From Hymenobacter cyanobacteriorum (GTDB lineage Bacteria > Bacteroidota > Bacteroidia > Cytophagales > Hymenobacteraceae), in contig NZ_JALBGC010000001.1 in NCBI RefSeq assembly GCF_022631375.1, forward strand, positions 186,001 through 250,000: DNA of 64,000 nucleotides, given 5' to 3'. The first letter of the stretch is position 1. Every line of letters begins with the position of its first letter. Below, piece by piece: positions 27,501 through 34,608 of the stretch. A program made the translations under genes and the position numbers. The notes beneath the pieces were generated by a model. It made no database searches. It had not been told where the DNA came from and saw only the letters and a list, made by a program, of their open reading frames with translations.

Positions 27501-27540
27501 GTGCGAGTACTGCCCCTATAAAGGCATTTGCGCACGCTAA
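24520..27540 (+). CDS. AddB-like PD-(D/E)XK nuclease with Fe-S cysteines
   Basis: A 1006-residue protein. The N-terminal two thirds resemble an inactivated UvrD/AddB-type helicase fold (VVIVPTRRAVVYLKNEL, LGNLSKSEEKLIRLLL). The C-terminal nuclease has the VHEAL helix, D876 and K878 in VVDYKSG, and a likely 4Fe-4S site from C717 (LACSLRFYF) and C995, C998, C1004 (CEYCPYKGIC). These are the AddB/RecB-type features, so a role in double-strand break end processing is likely. No AddA helicase is adjacent. A TATCTTTA box just before the ATG suggests a very short leader. Confidence 0.85.
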   Translation: MPASAIPAPFAASAAPPVAPGTFLAATARELLDRYGSGPLDELSDIVVIVPTRRAVVYLKNELAMNLPMGAPLWAPRVAAMEDYMVELAGVQVEEPIALQLLLYDILKGIDTGLDFDKFVGWAGLLLSDFSNLDQNLADTHKVFEYLSEAKALERWDLAELPPKSQAAAHSFGFWNQLERVYHQLKKRMLANHLAYPGLAYRRAVEQLEKQLKDPAAPTPAVHVFVGLGNLSKSEEKLIRLLLNVGRAEIRFDADPFYLEKDSPNRAGQHLRRYFEKWKLPLDNFGGGVEYLRGQPHHVRYLGVANPSMQGKLAGQLLAEARQRYPDATVAVVLPDETLLLPVLHGLPPNEVPDYNVTMGLSFQATPLFNLVDLLFEVHLTGIREGSRETGYGVPRYHHLAVTKLLSHPFLRRYQQWQDQQADQPQYHGILDQICREIVRVNAVLLPAEELLKMGAHHPLIEALFKTWDNCDDIIRACHTLIDLLRQVYSAEVADSDRETSIGAEYLYLFYTLVKQLDSAFDCREQRLSVRSFRRFLYEQMGRTRLPFSGEPLADVQVMGLLETRALDFDHLIILSCNEGVLPAPKRQQSLFPYDVLTTAGLPTYADAEAITAYNFWRLLQRAQRVDLVHVLPGAEGMKSGERSRFLLQLQNDLLPQNPQLVLEDLTVSVAGPEVEVGVNHYEGDLILEKDPEMLAALRGVLERNISPSRLNDFLACSLRFYFSKVARFHENDAVEETLEASSFGTMVHEALENLMLPFEQDARPITSADIPELIRQAPGEVQKALRQEETEKHARADEGLNHVYGQVATRLVVRLLESLTEQPGLLPIRLFGLEKELAATVFVDVPGQPEQLAVRLFGFADRVDELPDGRLRVVDYKSGLVKRADLQLRGYRDKLSPAEAVDRLLHEASSSADKVRQLWLYRLMLAHTANRETADTSILSLRNIDEGLLAADLSFLTEGGEDFVQVSEELVRKIALRILDPAEPIRKTDDFTKCEYCPYKGICAR

Positions 27541-27547
27541 TCCTGTC

Positions 27548-27634
27548 TGTCATCCTGAGCGGAGCGAAGGACCTGTTCACGCTTGCAGCATTTTCTTCAG
27601 CGTGAGCAGGTCCTTCGCTCCGCTCAGGATGACA
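27548..27634. repeat. Palindromic intergenic repeat, copy 7 (AGGACCT subtype)
   Basis: TGTCATCCTGAGCGGAGCGA ... TCGCTCCGCTCAGGATGACA is a perfect outer stem. The inner part (ACGCT...AGCGT) also pairs. It begins eight bases after the AddB-like stop. Confidence 0.93.
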
Positions 27635-27661
27635 GCTTAAATCAACTAACTCCACACATCC

Positions 27662-28114
27662 ATGCAAAACCACCCCAACAAAGACGAATTCATGCAAGCC
27701 GCCATCGACGAAGCCCGCCTGGGCCGCTCGCAGGGCGGTATCCCCATCGGCTCGGTACTCGTGCGCGACGGTAAAATCATCGGCCAGGGCCACAACAAGC
27801 GCGTGCAGGAAGACTCCGCCATCAAACATGGCGAGATGGACTGTTTGACGAATGCCGGCCGCCAGCGCAGCTACCGCGACACCGTCATCTACACCACGCT
27901 CATGCCCTGCTACATGTGCGCCGGCACCATCGTCCAGTTCAAAATCCCGAAGGTGATGGTGGGCGAAAGCCGCACCTTTGGCGAGTCGCGCGCTTTCCTC
28001 GAAAGCCACGGCGTGGAAGTAGTCGACTGCGATTTGCAGGAATGCGTGGACATGATGAACGAATTCATCGAAGCCGAGCCCACGCTCTGGAACGAGGATA
28101 TCATGGAACTGTAG
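27662..28114 (+). CDS. Nucleoside/cytosine deaminase, yeast FCY1-like
   Basis: A 150-residue zinc deaminase: H56 and E58 in KHGEMD and the Cys pair C83/C86 in MPCYMC. It differs from TadA and resembles yeast cytosine deaminase along its length: YTTLMPC, the IPKVMVGE strand, and above all the ending EFIEAEPTLWNEDIMEL, which parallels the fungal C-terminal gate. It likely converts cytosine to uracil in pyrimidine salvage. A guanine-deaminase-like role cannot be excluded. Monocistronic, between a palindrome and the structured gap at 28115. Confidence 0.85.
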   Translation: MQNHPNKDEFMQAAIDEARLGRSQGGIPIGSVLVRDGKIIGQGHNKRVQEDSAIKHGEMDCLTNAGRQRSYRDTVIYTTLMPCYMCAGTIVQFKIPKVMVGESRTFGESRAFLESHGVEVVDCDLQECVDMMNEFIEAEPTLWNEDIMEL

Positions 28115-28549
28115 GTCTTCCGCCAACGATTGCAGTAAATTATTGTATTGGCCGTAAGCACAGTGAGTGCGCACTTACTTAAAAGTGAGGCTGTGCTCAT
28201 CGCGACCGGGCCTTCCCTGCCCTACCTTTGCTCGCAGTACCGGAAACCAGTTCACTGGTGGTTTCTAATTCCCAATAATTCCTACTCTTTTTTCCGGGTG
28301 CCTCCCACCCCATCCGGAGAATATTTGTTGAAAGCCGTTCGGTCTTTCTGTCCGCAGAAAGCTACGTTACCCGGGTTTCAACGTGTTACAGCCGGCTGAG
28401 TCGACCCCGCGTCGGTTCAGCCGGCTGTCTCGCTTTCGGGCGGTTGTTGAAGCGGGCTTCTGTGGGCACCTGGGTCGGTTTTGCTTCCGGCAATGCTGTT
28501 TTTGCGCGACCAGGCCGTTATTTGCCGATTCATTTACCCGGGCCCGGCC
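28115..28549 (+). other. 435-base gap with operator-like palindrome, -7 box and hairpins
   Basis: No gene is seen. From left to right it holds an 18-base imperfect palindrome AGTGAGTGCGCACTTACT at 28162-28179, of the size of a TetR operator, and TACCTTTG at 28223-28230, an exact -7 box. Downstream are hairpins GAAACCAGTTCACTGGTGGTTTC (stem GAAACCA/TGGTTTC, about 28242-28264), TTTCTG/CAGAAA (about 28345) and AGCCGGCTGA/TCAGCCGGCT (about 28391-28426). It may be a long structured leader of the TetR gene or an independent small RNA. Confidence 0.45.
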
Positions 28550-29092
28550 ATGACCAGTCATTCCAAAATCGAGCAGGCAGCCCTGCAGCTTTTCGGCGAA
28601 AAAGGCTACGACAATACCTCCACGGCCCTGATTGCGCGGCAGGCGGGCGTATCGGAGGCTCTGCTGTTCAAGTACTTCCTGAGCAAGGAAAAGCTTTTCG
28701 AATACCTCATCAAGCAGGGTTTCCGCCGCATCGTGGAGGCCAACCGCGGCATTCTGGCCGAGAAAGACCCGCGCGTGCTCATCGAAAACGTCATCGACCT
28801 GCCCTACAAGCTGGTGCACGACGAGCCCGACTTCTGGAAAGTGCAGGACAAGGAATTTAACCGGCCGCTGGTGCAGAAATATTTTCAGCGCTTCATGAGC
28901 CCCATCGACAACCTGCTGAAGCAGGCCTTCATCGAAGTGGGCGCGCCCAGCCCCGAGCTCACCACGCTGCAGCTGTTGCTGCTCATTCAGAGCCTGTGGC
29001 GCAACCTGCTCTACCCGCACGATGCCAACCTGCCCCACCTGGCCCGGCACCTGAAGGATAGCTACGGCCTGGGCCGGCCGGCCGCGGGCTAA
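28550..29092 (+). CDS. TetR/AcrR-family transcriptional regulator
   Basis: A 180-residue regulator with an N-terminal helix-turn-helix: KIEQAALQLFGEKGYDNTST then ALIARQAGVSEALLFKYFLSKEKLF, the standard TetR signature with the KYF recognition helix. The C-terminal ligand/dimer domain is short. The ATG at 28550 is chosen over an upstream in-frame ATG, because it starts just before the first TetR helix. Its target is unknown: the CLC gene begins 89 bases downstream and could be co-transcribed. The palindrome at 28162-28179 is a candidate autoregulatory site. Confidence 0.88.
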   Translation: MTSHSKIEQAALQLFGEKGYDNTSTALIARQAGVSEALLFKYFLSKEKLFEYLIKQGFRRIVEANRGILAEKDPRVLIENVIDLPYKLVHDEPDFWKVQDKEFNRPLVQKYFQRFMSPIDNLLKQAFIEVGAPSPELTTLQLLLLIQSLWRNLLYPHDANLPHLARHLKDSYGLGRPAAG

Positions 29093-29181
29093 GGTACCGA
29101 AAGCACAAGCGGGCCGGCGCGCATCTGCCGGCCTGAAATTTGCGTTGCTGTTGATGCGCCCACTTTCCGCCGCTGCTGCTT

Positions 29182-30969
29182 ATGCCCCAGAACGCCGTTC
29201 ACCGCCTGTTGCGCCCGCTGCTGGTATGGCGCGCGCGCCACATCAGCGAACGGATGTACATGCTCATTCTGAGCATTCTGGTGGGCGCTTCGGCGGGCCT
29301 GGCGGCCGTGGCGCTGAAAACTTCGGTGCGCTGGGGCCAGCAATTGCTGCGCGATGGTATTACAGAGCCCAACCGGGTATTTGCCCTCTCGATATATCCG
29401 GTGATTGGCATTGGGCTCACGGCGCTGTTTACCAAGCTGTTTCTGGGCGGGCAGCTGGGGCGCGGCATTGCGCCCATCATCTACAACACGGCCCGCGAGG
29501 GCAGCGTGGTGCCGCGCTCCAAGCTCTACTCGCAGCTCGTCACGGCCTTTCTGACGGTTACGTTTGGCGGCTCGGCCGGCACCGAGGCCCCGATTTCGGT
29601 GACGGGCGCGGCGCTGGGCTCCAATGCGGGCCGCGTGCTGCACCTGGACCGGCGGCGGCGGCGCCTGCTTACGGGGTGCGGGGCGGCAGCGGGCGTGGCG
29701 GCCATCTTCAACTCGCCCATCGCGGGGGTGTTGTTTGCGGTCGAAACCATTTTGCTGGAGCTGCCGGCGCAGTATTTTATTCCGCTGCTCATTTCGTCGG
29801 CCACGGCCACGGTGGTATCGAAGGCGCTGTACGCGGGCCAGCCCTTTGTGCTCATCACCACGAGCTGGCCGGTGGATGCGGTGCCGTTTTACGTATTGCT
29901 GGGCTTGTTTACGGCCTTTTTCTCGGTGTACATGATTCGGACCTACCATTGGTTCGACCATTTTTTCGAGCGTTGGCCGGGCCTGAACTGGCGCAAAGTG
30001 CTGGTAGCCGGCGCCCTGCTGGGCGGGCTGATTTTCCTGTTTCCGACGCTCTACGGCGAGGGTTACAATACCGTGGAACTGCTGCTACGCGGCCACGCCG
30101 AGCACATCACCGACGGCAGCATTTTCTCGGTGTATCAGGACAATAACCCCTGGCTGCTGCTGGTGCTGGTGCTGTTCAGCATGATGCTGAAGGTGGTGGC
30201 GACGAGCATCACGGTGGGCGGCGGCGGCAACGGCGGCATGTTCGGCTCGTCGTTGTTTGCGGGCGCGCTGGCGGGGTTTTTCTTCGCCCGGCTCATCAAC
30301 CTGAGCGGCGTCATTCACATTCCGGAGGTGCATTTTGTGGTGCTGGGCATGGCCGGCACGCTGGCGGGCGTCATTCACGCACCGCTCACGGCCATCTTCC
30401 TCATTGCCGAAATCACGGGCGGCTACGCGTTGTTCGTGCCGTTGATGCTGGTGAGCTCTTCCTCTTACCTCATTACCAAGTACTTCGAGCCTTATTCGGT
30501 GTATACCCGCAAGCTCACGGCCCGGGGCGTAGATGTGTATGCCAACCGCGACCGCGGCCTGCTGGCCCAGCTCGACCCGCGCAAGCTGCTCGAAACCGAC
30601 TTCATTCCAGTACGACCCACCACCACGCTGGGCGAATTGGTCGACGTATTCCGGCACGCCTCGCGCAACTTGTTTCCGGTAGTGGCGGCGGGCGGGCGGC
30701 TGCTGGGCGTGGTGTCGCTCGATTCGGTGCGCGACGCACTGTTCGACGATGCCCACTATGCCACAACCACCGTGGGCGAGCTGATGAAACCAGCCCCCGC
30801 CGTAGTTGGCCCCACCGACGACCTGGAGCACACCCTGGCCCTGCTGGACCGCTACGGGGCTTGGGCCCTGCCCGTGTGCGAGGAAGATGGCCGCTACCTC
30901 GGCTTCATCCTGAAATCCACCATTCTGGTGCGCTACCGCCGCCAGCTCATCCAGGAAAGCGAAGCGTAA
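29182..30969 (+). CDS. CLC-family chloride channel/transporter with CBS pair
   Basis: A 595-residue protein with about ten to eleven membrane helices (residues ~25-440) and two cytoplasmic CBS domains (~455-590). The selectivity-filter motif has GGSAGTEAP with E135 as the external gating Glu, and GEGYN and GNGGMFGSSLFAGA are also CLC hallmarks. At the position of the internal proton Glu of E. coli ClcA (the second E of FIIEE) this protein has T189 (FAVET). Such changes occur in channels and in some exchangers, so the transport mode is open. Preceded by a TetR gene and followed by a palindrome. Confidence 0.9.
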   Translation: MPQNAVHRLLRPLLVWRARHISERMYMLILSILVGASAGLAAVALKTSVRWGQQLLRDGITEPNRVFALSIYPVIGIGLTALFTKLFLGGQLGRGIAPIIYNTAREGSVVPRSKLYSQLVTAFLTVTFGGSAGTEAPISVTGAALGSNAGRVLHLDRRRRRLLTGCGAAAGVAAIFNSPIAGVLFAVETILLELPAQYFIPLLISSATATVVSKALYAGQPFVLITTSWPVDAVPFYVLLGLFTAFFSVYMIRTYHWFDHFFERWPGLNWRKVLVAGALLGGLIFLFPTLYGEGYNTVELLLRGHAEHITDGSIFSVYQDNNPWLLLVLVLFSMMLKVVATSITVGGGGNGGMFGSSLFAGALAGFFFARLINLSGVIHIPEVHFVVLGMAGTLAGVIHAPLTAIFLIAEITGGYALFVPLMLVSSSSYLITKYFEPYSVYTRKLTARGVDVYANRDRGLLAQLDPRKLLETDFIPVRPTTTLGELVDVFRHASRNLFPVVAAGGRLLGVVSLDSVRDALFDDAHYATTTVGELMKPAPAVVGPTDDLEHTLALLDRYGAWALPVCEEDGRYLGFILKSTILVRYRRQLIQESEA

Positions 30970-31003
30970 TGCTTGGGGCTTATGAGGCATAGGCCTGAAT
31001 AAT

Positions 31004-31108
31004 AGAACGTCATGCTGAGCGCAGCCGAAGCATCTCTACCGCGCAACGCAGTTCGGACCGTCGCAACAAAGCGGTAGAGATGCTTCGACAAGCTCAGCAT
31101 GACGTTCT
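31004..31108. repeat. Palindromic intergenic repeat, copy 8 (GCATCTC subtype)
   Basis: AGAACGTCATGCTGAGCGC ... GCTCAGCATGACGTTCT. The right arm carries GACAAGCTC where the left has GCGCAGCC, so part of the stem is mismatched: a partial exchange between arm variants. It lies between the CLC gene and the flavoprotein gene. Confidence 0.9.
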
Positions 31109-31144
31109 TTGGCATATCGTTCACTGCTCATTGCTCGTTATTAA

Positions 31145-32368
31145 TTGTCCATTGTAATCATCGGCGGCGGGCCGGCCGGGCTCATGGCGGCGCAGCGCCT
31201 CGCCGAAGCTGGCCACCGCGTGCAGCTTTTTGAGGCGCAGGCTACCGTAGGGCGCAAGTTTCTGGTGGCCGGGCACGGTGGCTTCAACCTGAGCAACAGC
31301 GACGAGCTGGCCGGTTTCGCCAGCCGCTACGGCGCCGAGCAGCCGCGTTTTGCGGAGCTGCTGAGTCATTTCTCGCCGGATGATTTGCGGGCCTGGGCAG
31401 CCGATTTGGGCATCGAAACCTTTGTGGGCACCAGCGGGCGCATCTTTCCGGTAGCGGCCCACAAGCCGGCCGATTTGCTGCGCGCCTGGCTGGGTCGGCT
31501 GCGGGCGCTGGGCGTAGAAATTTTCACCCGCCACCGCTGGCTGGGCTTTGCCGGAGCCGCCGGGCTGCGGCTGCGCGACGAAAACAGCGGGCCGGGCACG
31601 GGCCGGGAATTTGTTATCAAGCCCACCGCTACGGTACTGGCGCTGGGCGGCGCGAGCTGGGCCAAAACCGGTTCCGATGGCGCGTGGGTGCCGCTGGTGC
31701 AGGAAATTGGGGTGCCTGTGGTACCCTTTGCGCCCGCCAACTGCGGGGCTGAAATCGCGTGGTCGGAATTCTTCCGGGAGAAAGTGGGCCGGGTCCCGCT
31801 CAAAAACATTGCCCTGCGCGTGAACGACGGCCCAGCCGTGCGCGGCGAGCTGCTGCTGACCGAATACGGAGTGGAGGGCACGCCCGTATACGCCCTCACG
31901 CCGGCCGTGCGGGCGGCCCTGTCGGCGGGTGGCCCGGCCGTGCTGCACCTCAACCTCAAGCCCGACCTGCCGCCCGCCGCACTGCTCCAAAAGCTGCGCC
32001 AGCCGCGCGGCAAAGCCTCGTTTGCCGATTTTCTGAAACGCACGCTGCACCTGGCCGCGCCAGTGCCCACGCTGTTGCGCGAGCTGCGGCCCGACTGCGC
32101 AAACCTGAATGCCGAGGCGCTGGCCGGGTTGCTCACGGCCCTGCCTATCCCGGTTAGTGGCCTGCGGCCGCTTGACGAGGCCATTTCAACGGCGGGCGGC
32201 ATTTCCTTTTCGGCGGTGGATGAGCACCTGATGCTACGGCAGCGCCCGGGCACTTACGTGGCGGGCGAGATGCTCGATTGGGAAGCGCCGACGGGCGGCT
32301 ATCTGCTGCAGGGCTGCTTTAGCACCGGGGCGTGGGTGGCGCGGGGCATTGCGGAGGGGCTGGGCTAG
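31145..32368 (+). CDS. BaiN-like FAD-dependent oxidoreductase (TIGR03862 type)
   Basis: A 407-residue HI0933/BaiN-type flavoprotein: IIGGGPAGLMAAQRLAEAG at the N-terminus, GRKFLVAGHGGFNLSNS near residues 36-52, a central domain with HKPADLLRAWL, ALGGASWAKTGSDGAW, and the C-terminal FAD contact GEMLDWEAPTGGYLLQGCFS. That last motif is the hallmark of the subfamily. The physiological substrate is unknown. It uses a TTG start at 31145, which is the only start that includes the dinucleotide-binding motif. Confidence 0.85.
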   Translation: MSIVIIGGGPAGLMAAQRLAEAGHRVQLFEAQATVGRKFLVAGHGGFNLSNSDELAGFASRYGAEQPRFAELLSHFSPDDLRAWAADLGIETFVGTSGRIFPVAAHKPADLLRAWLGRLRALGVEIFTRHRWLGFAGAAGLRLRDENSGPGTGREFVIKPTATVLALGGASWAKTGSDGAWVPLVQEIGVPVVPFAPANCGAEIAWSEFFREKVGRVPLKNIALRVNDGPAVRGELLLTEYGVEGTPVYALTPAVRAALSAGGPAVLHLNLKPDLPPAALLQKLRQPRGKASFADFLKRTLHLAAPVPTLLRELRPDCANLNAEALAGLLTALPIPVSGLRPLDEAISTAGGISFSAVDEHLMLRQRPGTYVAGEMLDWEAPTGGYLLQGCFSTGAWVARGIAEGLG

Positions 32369-32380
32369 TTGCAGGCAAAA

Positions 32381-32481
32381 AACGTCATGCAGAGCGCAGC
32401 GAAGCATCTCGCGTGCGCAATGCAATCCAATCGACAGGATTAGTGATGGCACGCGAGATGCTTCGCTGCGCTCTGCATGAC
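32381..32481. repeat. Palindromic intergenic repeat, copy 9 (GCATCTC/AGAGCGCAGCG variant)
   Basis: AACGTCATGCAGAGCGCAGC ... GCTGCGCTCTGCATGAC. The centre CAATCCAATCGACAGGATTAG is nearly the same as in the copies at 2244 and 39967, so these three form a subgroup. It lies between convergent genes and is followed by TGTTTT. Confidence 0.92.
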
Positions 32482-32508
32482 TGTTTTACCAATTCGCTGC
32501 AACCCGTT

Positions 32509-32769
32509 CTACGATTCCGTGCGGACGCGGCTTTTCTCCTCGGCTTCGCGCAGAATCTGGCGGGCTTCGCCGAGCAGGCGGCGGCCGGGGTTAAGCTCGT
32601 CGCGGGCGATGAGGGCGAAGAGCAGGAAGAACGAGGCGAAAGGGAGCAGCCAGCCCAGCGCAAACCACAGCCAGAACGAGCGGCCCCGGCTCTGGGCGCA
32701 GTAGCCCGTCAGAATCGGAATAAACGAAATGGCCACCGCCATCACGAACAGCATGTCGACAAACAGCAT
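32509..32769 (-). CDS. Small two-helix membrane protein
   Basis: An 86-residue protein starting MLFVDMLFVMAVAISFIPIL, with two membrane segments (about 5-25 and 34-54) joined by a short basic loop. A charged cytoplasmic tail follows (EARQILREAEEKSRVRTES). The start at 32769 is chosen because upstream in-frame codons read through the shared promoter gap. It is divergent from the diadenylate cyclase-like gene across 193 bases. Function unknown. Confidence 0.7.
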   Translation of the reverse strand: MLFVDMLFVMAVAISFIPILTGYCAQSRGRSFWLWFALGWLLPFASFFLLFALIARDELNPGRRLLGEARQILREAEEKSRVRTES

Positions 32770-32962
32770 AGGCGGGCGGGGTGAGGAGGTGAACGTGAGG
32801 TGCCGACGGCGGCCGGTAGTATCCCGAAGATACGGCGGTTGCGGCGGGCAAAGAAGCGCCGAGAAAGGAAATTTGTTCGGAAACGCCACTATTAATGGGA
32901 TTTTCCCGTAGTTCGGGGCGAAGTCGTGCCCGCAACGGGGGGCGGCCGTTCGGTTATCGTCC

Positions 32963-34411
32963 ATGTGGGAGCACCAAAGCTTGTTTCGCGTCTCGGCCCA
33001 GCTCTTCGCCGAGGGGGTTTTTAATTTGCTCGACCGCAGCCTGCGGCCCGAGGTCTTTTTGCTGGGCTTTGCCGCCGGACGCGAGTCCGAAGCGCCCGAA
33101 GCCGTGGTGCTCGAACCGGCTTCGCACCGCTACGCGCCCGCCGAATTCCGCCACGTAAAAACCCGCGCTGCCGCGCTGGAAGCCAATGCCGGACCCCAGG
33201 GCTCGGTGTACCACCTGCACCCCAACGACCACGACCGCTCCGAAAAACAGCACTGGTACGAACTGGTGTGCCAGGCCACCGAGAGCACGCTGAACGAACT
33301 GACGAGCAGCCGGGGCGAAAACCGTCGCTCGTTCTGCTCGGGTCCGGTGAGCCTGCAGGGCTACCTTGTGACGGTGGTGCTGCAACTGGCGGCCGACTGC
33401 TACGACGGCTACTACGCCCTGCCCAAGCCCGGCGGCGGCCGGCCCATCAACCTGCCCCACGCGGCGGTGCTCGAGTTTATGCACGACTGCGCCCGCGCCC
33501 TGCGCGAGGCCGACACCGCCGACAACGACCAACCGGTGCTCGACCGCGACTACAACGAGCTGCTGCGCTCGGCCGGCCGCCGCCTGATGCTGCGCGTGGC
33601 CCCGGCCGGTACCCACGGCCTGTACGACGCCTGCAACGGCGTGGCCGCCCTGCGCCACGAGGGCGACGAGGCCATTGGCACCATGCTGGTGAGCCGGCGG
33701 CTGCACCCGGCCGTGGTGCCCGTGCTCACCCTCGAAACGCCGGTGCCCATGCGCGACCACCGCTCCATTCGCAAGCTACTGGAGCTGAGCGAAGGCCACA
33801 CGGCCCTGATTTCGGACGCCTCGCACGTGTTTGGCCTGGGCCAGCTGGTGCCGCAGTCCGACGCGCAGTTTGAGCCGCTGGTGACGGTGCACTTCACCAA
33901 CCACTACAGTTGGGAGGTGAGCCACGCCGGCCACGTGCTGATGCGGGTGGTGAGCAACACGCCGCGCCTGCCGCAGGGCCAGGTGGCGGCCGACAATTTC
34001 GCGCGCGTCATCCGCATCGTATTCCCCGACCTGAGCGTGGACAGCACCGACTACCTCTGGGACCTGGCCCAGAAAGCCACCACGCAGCCCAACGGTACCA
34101 TTCTGGTAATCAGCGCCGGGGCCGCGCAGGAAGCCCAGCGCCTCACGCGGCAATGCTTCCGGGTGGTGCCACGCATTATGACGCCCACCGTGCTGCGCCT
34201 CGTCACCAACATCGACGGTGCCGTATTCGTCGAGCCCAACGGCATCTGCCACGCCATCGGGGCCATTCTCGATGGCCTGGCCACGGAAAAAGGCGATTCC
34301 TCACGAGGCTCGCGCTTCAATTCGGCCCTGCGCTACGTGAACAGCAGCAAGTACCCGGTGCTGGCCGTGGTGGTGAGCGAAGACGGCTGGATTGATTTGC
34401 TGCCGAGCTAG
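32963..34411 (+). CDS. Predicted diadenylate cyclase (DisA_N/DAC domain) with large N-terminal sensor region
   Basis: A 482-residue protein. Residues about 350-482 match the DAC fold: a strand GTILVISAG near 374, then IDGAVFVEPNG with the DGA motif at 418-420, AIGAILDGLA, RGSRFNSALRYV and VVVSEDGWIDLL. DAC enzymes join two ATP into c-di-AMP using DGA and an RHR triad; here the triad position reads R451-F452-N453. The ~340-residue N-terminal part has no motif I can name with certainty. It resembles the sensor-type regions that precede DAC in DACNV-like proteins. Soluble, no signal peptide. A hybrid kinase gene follows. The activity is predicted and may be altered. Confidence 0.78.
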   Translation: MWEHQSLFRVSAQLFAEGVFNLLDRSLRPEVFLLGFAAGRESEAPEAVVLEPASHRYAPAEFRHVKTRAAALEANAGPQGSVYHLHPNDHDRSEKQHWYELVCQATESTLNELTSSRGENRRSFCSGPVSLQGYLVTVVLQLAADCYDGYYALPKPGGGRPINLPHAAVLEFMHDCARALREADTADNDQPVLDRDYNELLRSAGRRLMLRVAPAGTHGLYDACNGVAALRHEGDEAIGTMLVSRRLHPAVVPVLTLETPVPMRDHRSIRKLLELSEGHTALISDASHVFGLGQLVPQSDAQFEPLVTVHFTNHYSWEVSHAGHVLMRVVSNTPRLPQGQVAADNFARVIRIVFPDLSVDSTDYLWDLAQKATTQPNGTILVISAGAAQEAQRLTRQCFRVVPRIMTPTVLRLVTNIDGAVFVEPNGICHAIGAILDGLATEKGDSSRGSRFNSALRYVNSSKYPVLAVVVSEDGWIDLLPS

Positions 34412-34446
34412 AACGGGTTTCAGAGTCGCTGCACCTGATGACCGAT

Positions 34447-34533
34447 GTAGGGGCGGGGCTTGCCCCCGCCCGGGCTGTCGCTTCGTTGCAATACCTCCGT
34501 TCAACGACGGGCGGGAGCGAGCCCCGCCCCTAC
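34447..34533. repeat. GTAGGGGCGGGGCT-type inverted repeat
   Basis: GTAGGGGCGGGGCTTGCCCC... at 34447-34472 faces ...GAGCCCCGCCCCTAC at 34508-34533, with mismatches in mid-stem. It lies between the DAC-like gene and the hybrid kinase and is a separate class from the GTCATCCTGAGC family. Confidence 0.88.
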
Positions 34534-34608
34534 TTCACTTAGCATCGGATAGCGCAACCATCGTGTGGTGGTAGTACATTTAGCCGGCCCATTGCCGCCG
34601 TGCCGAAT

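Noticed and set aside
27583..27774. Reading frames through palindromic repeats (peptides such as HPERSEG or SFAPLRMT)
   Set aside because: These peptides recur at unrelated repeat copies and come from the repeat sequence, not from a gene.
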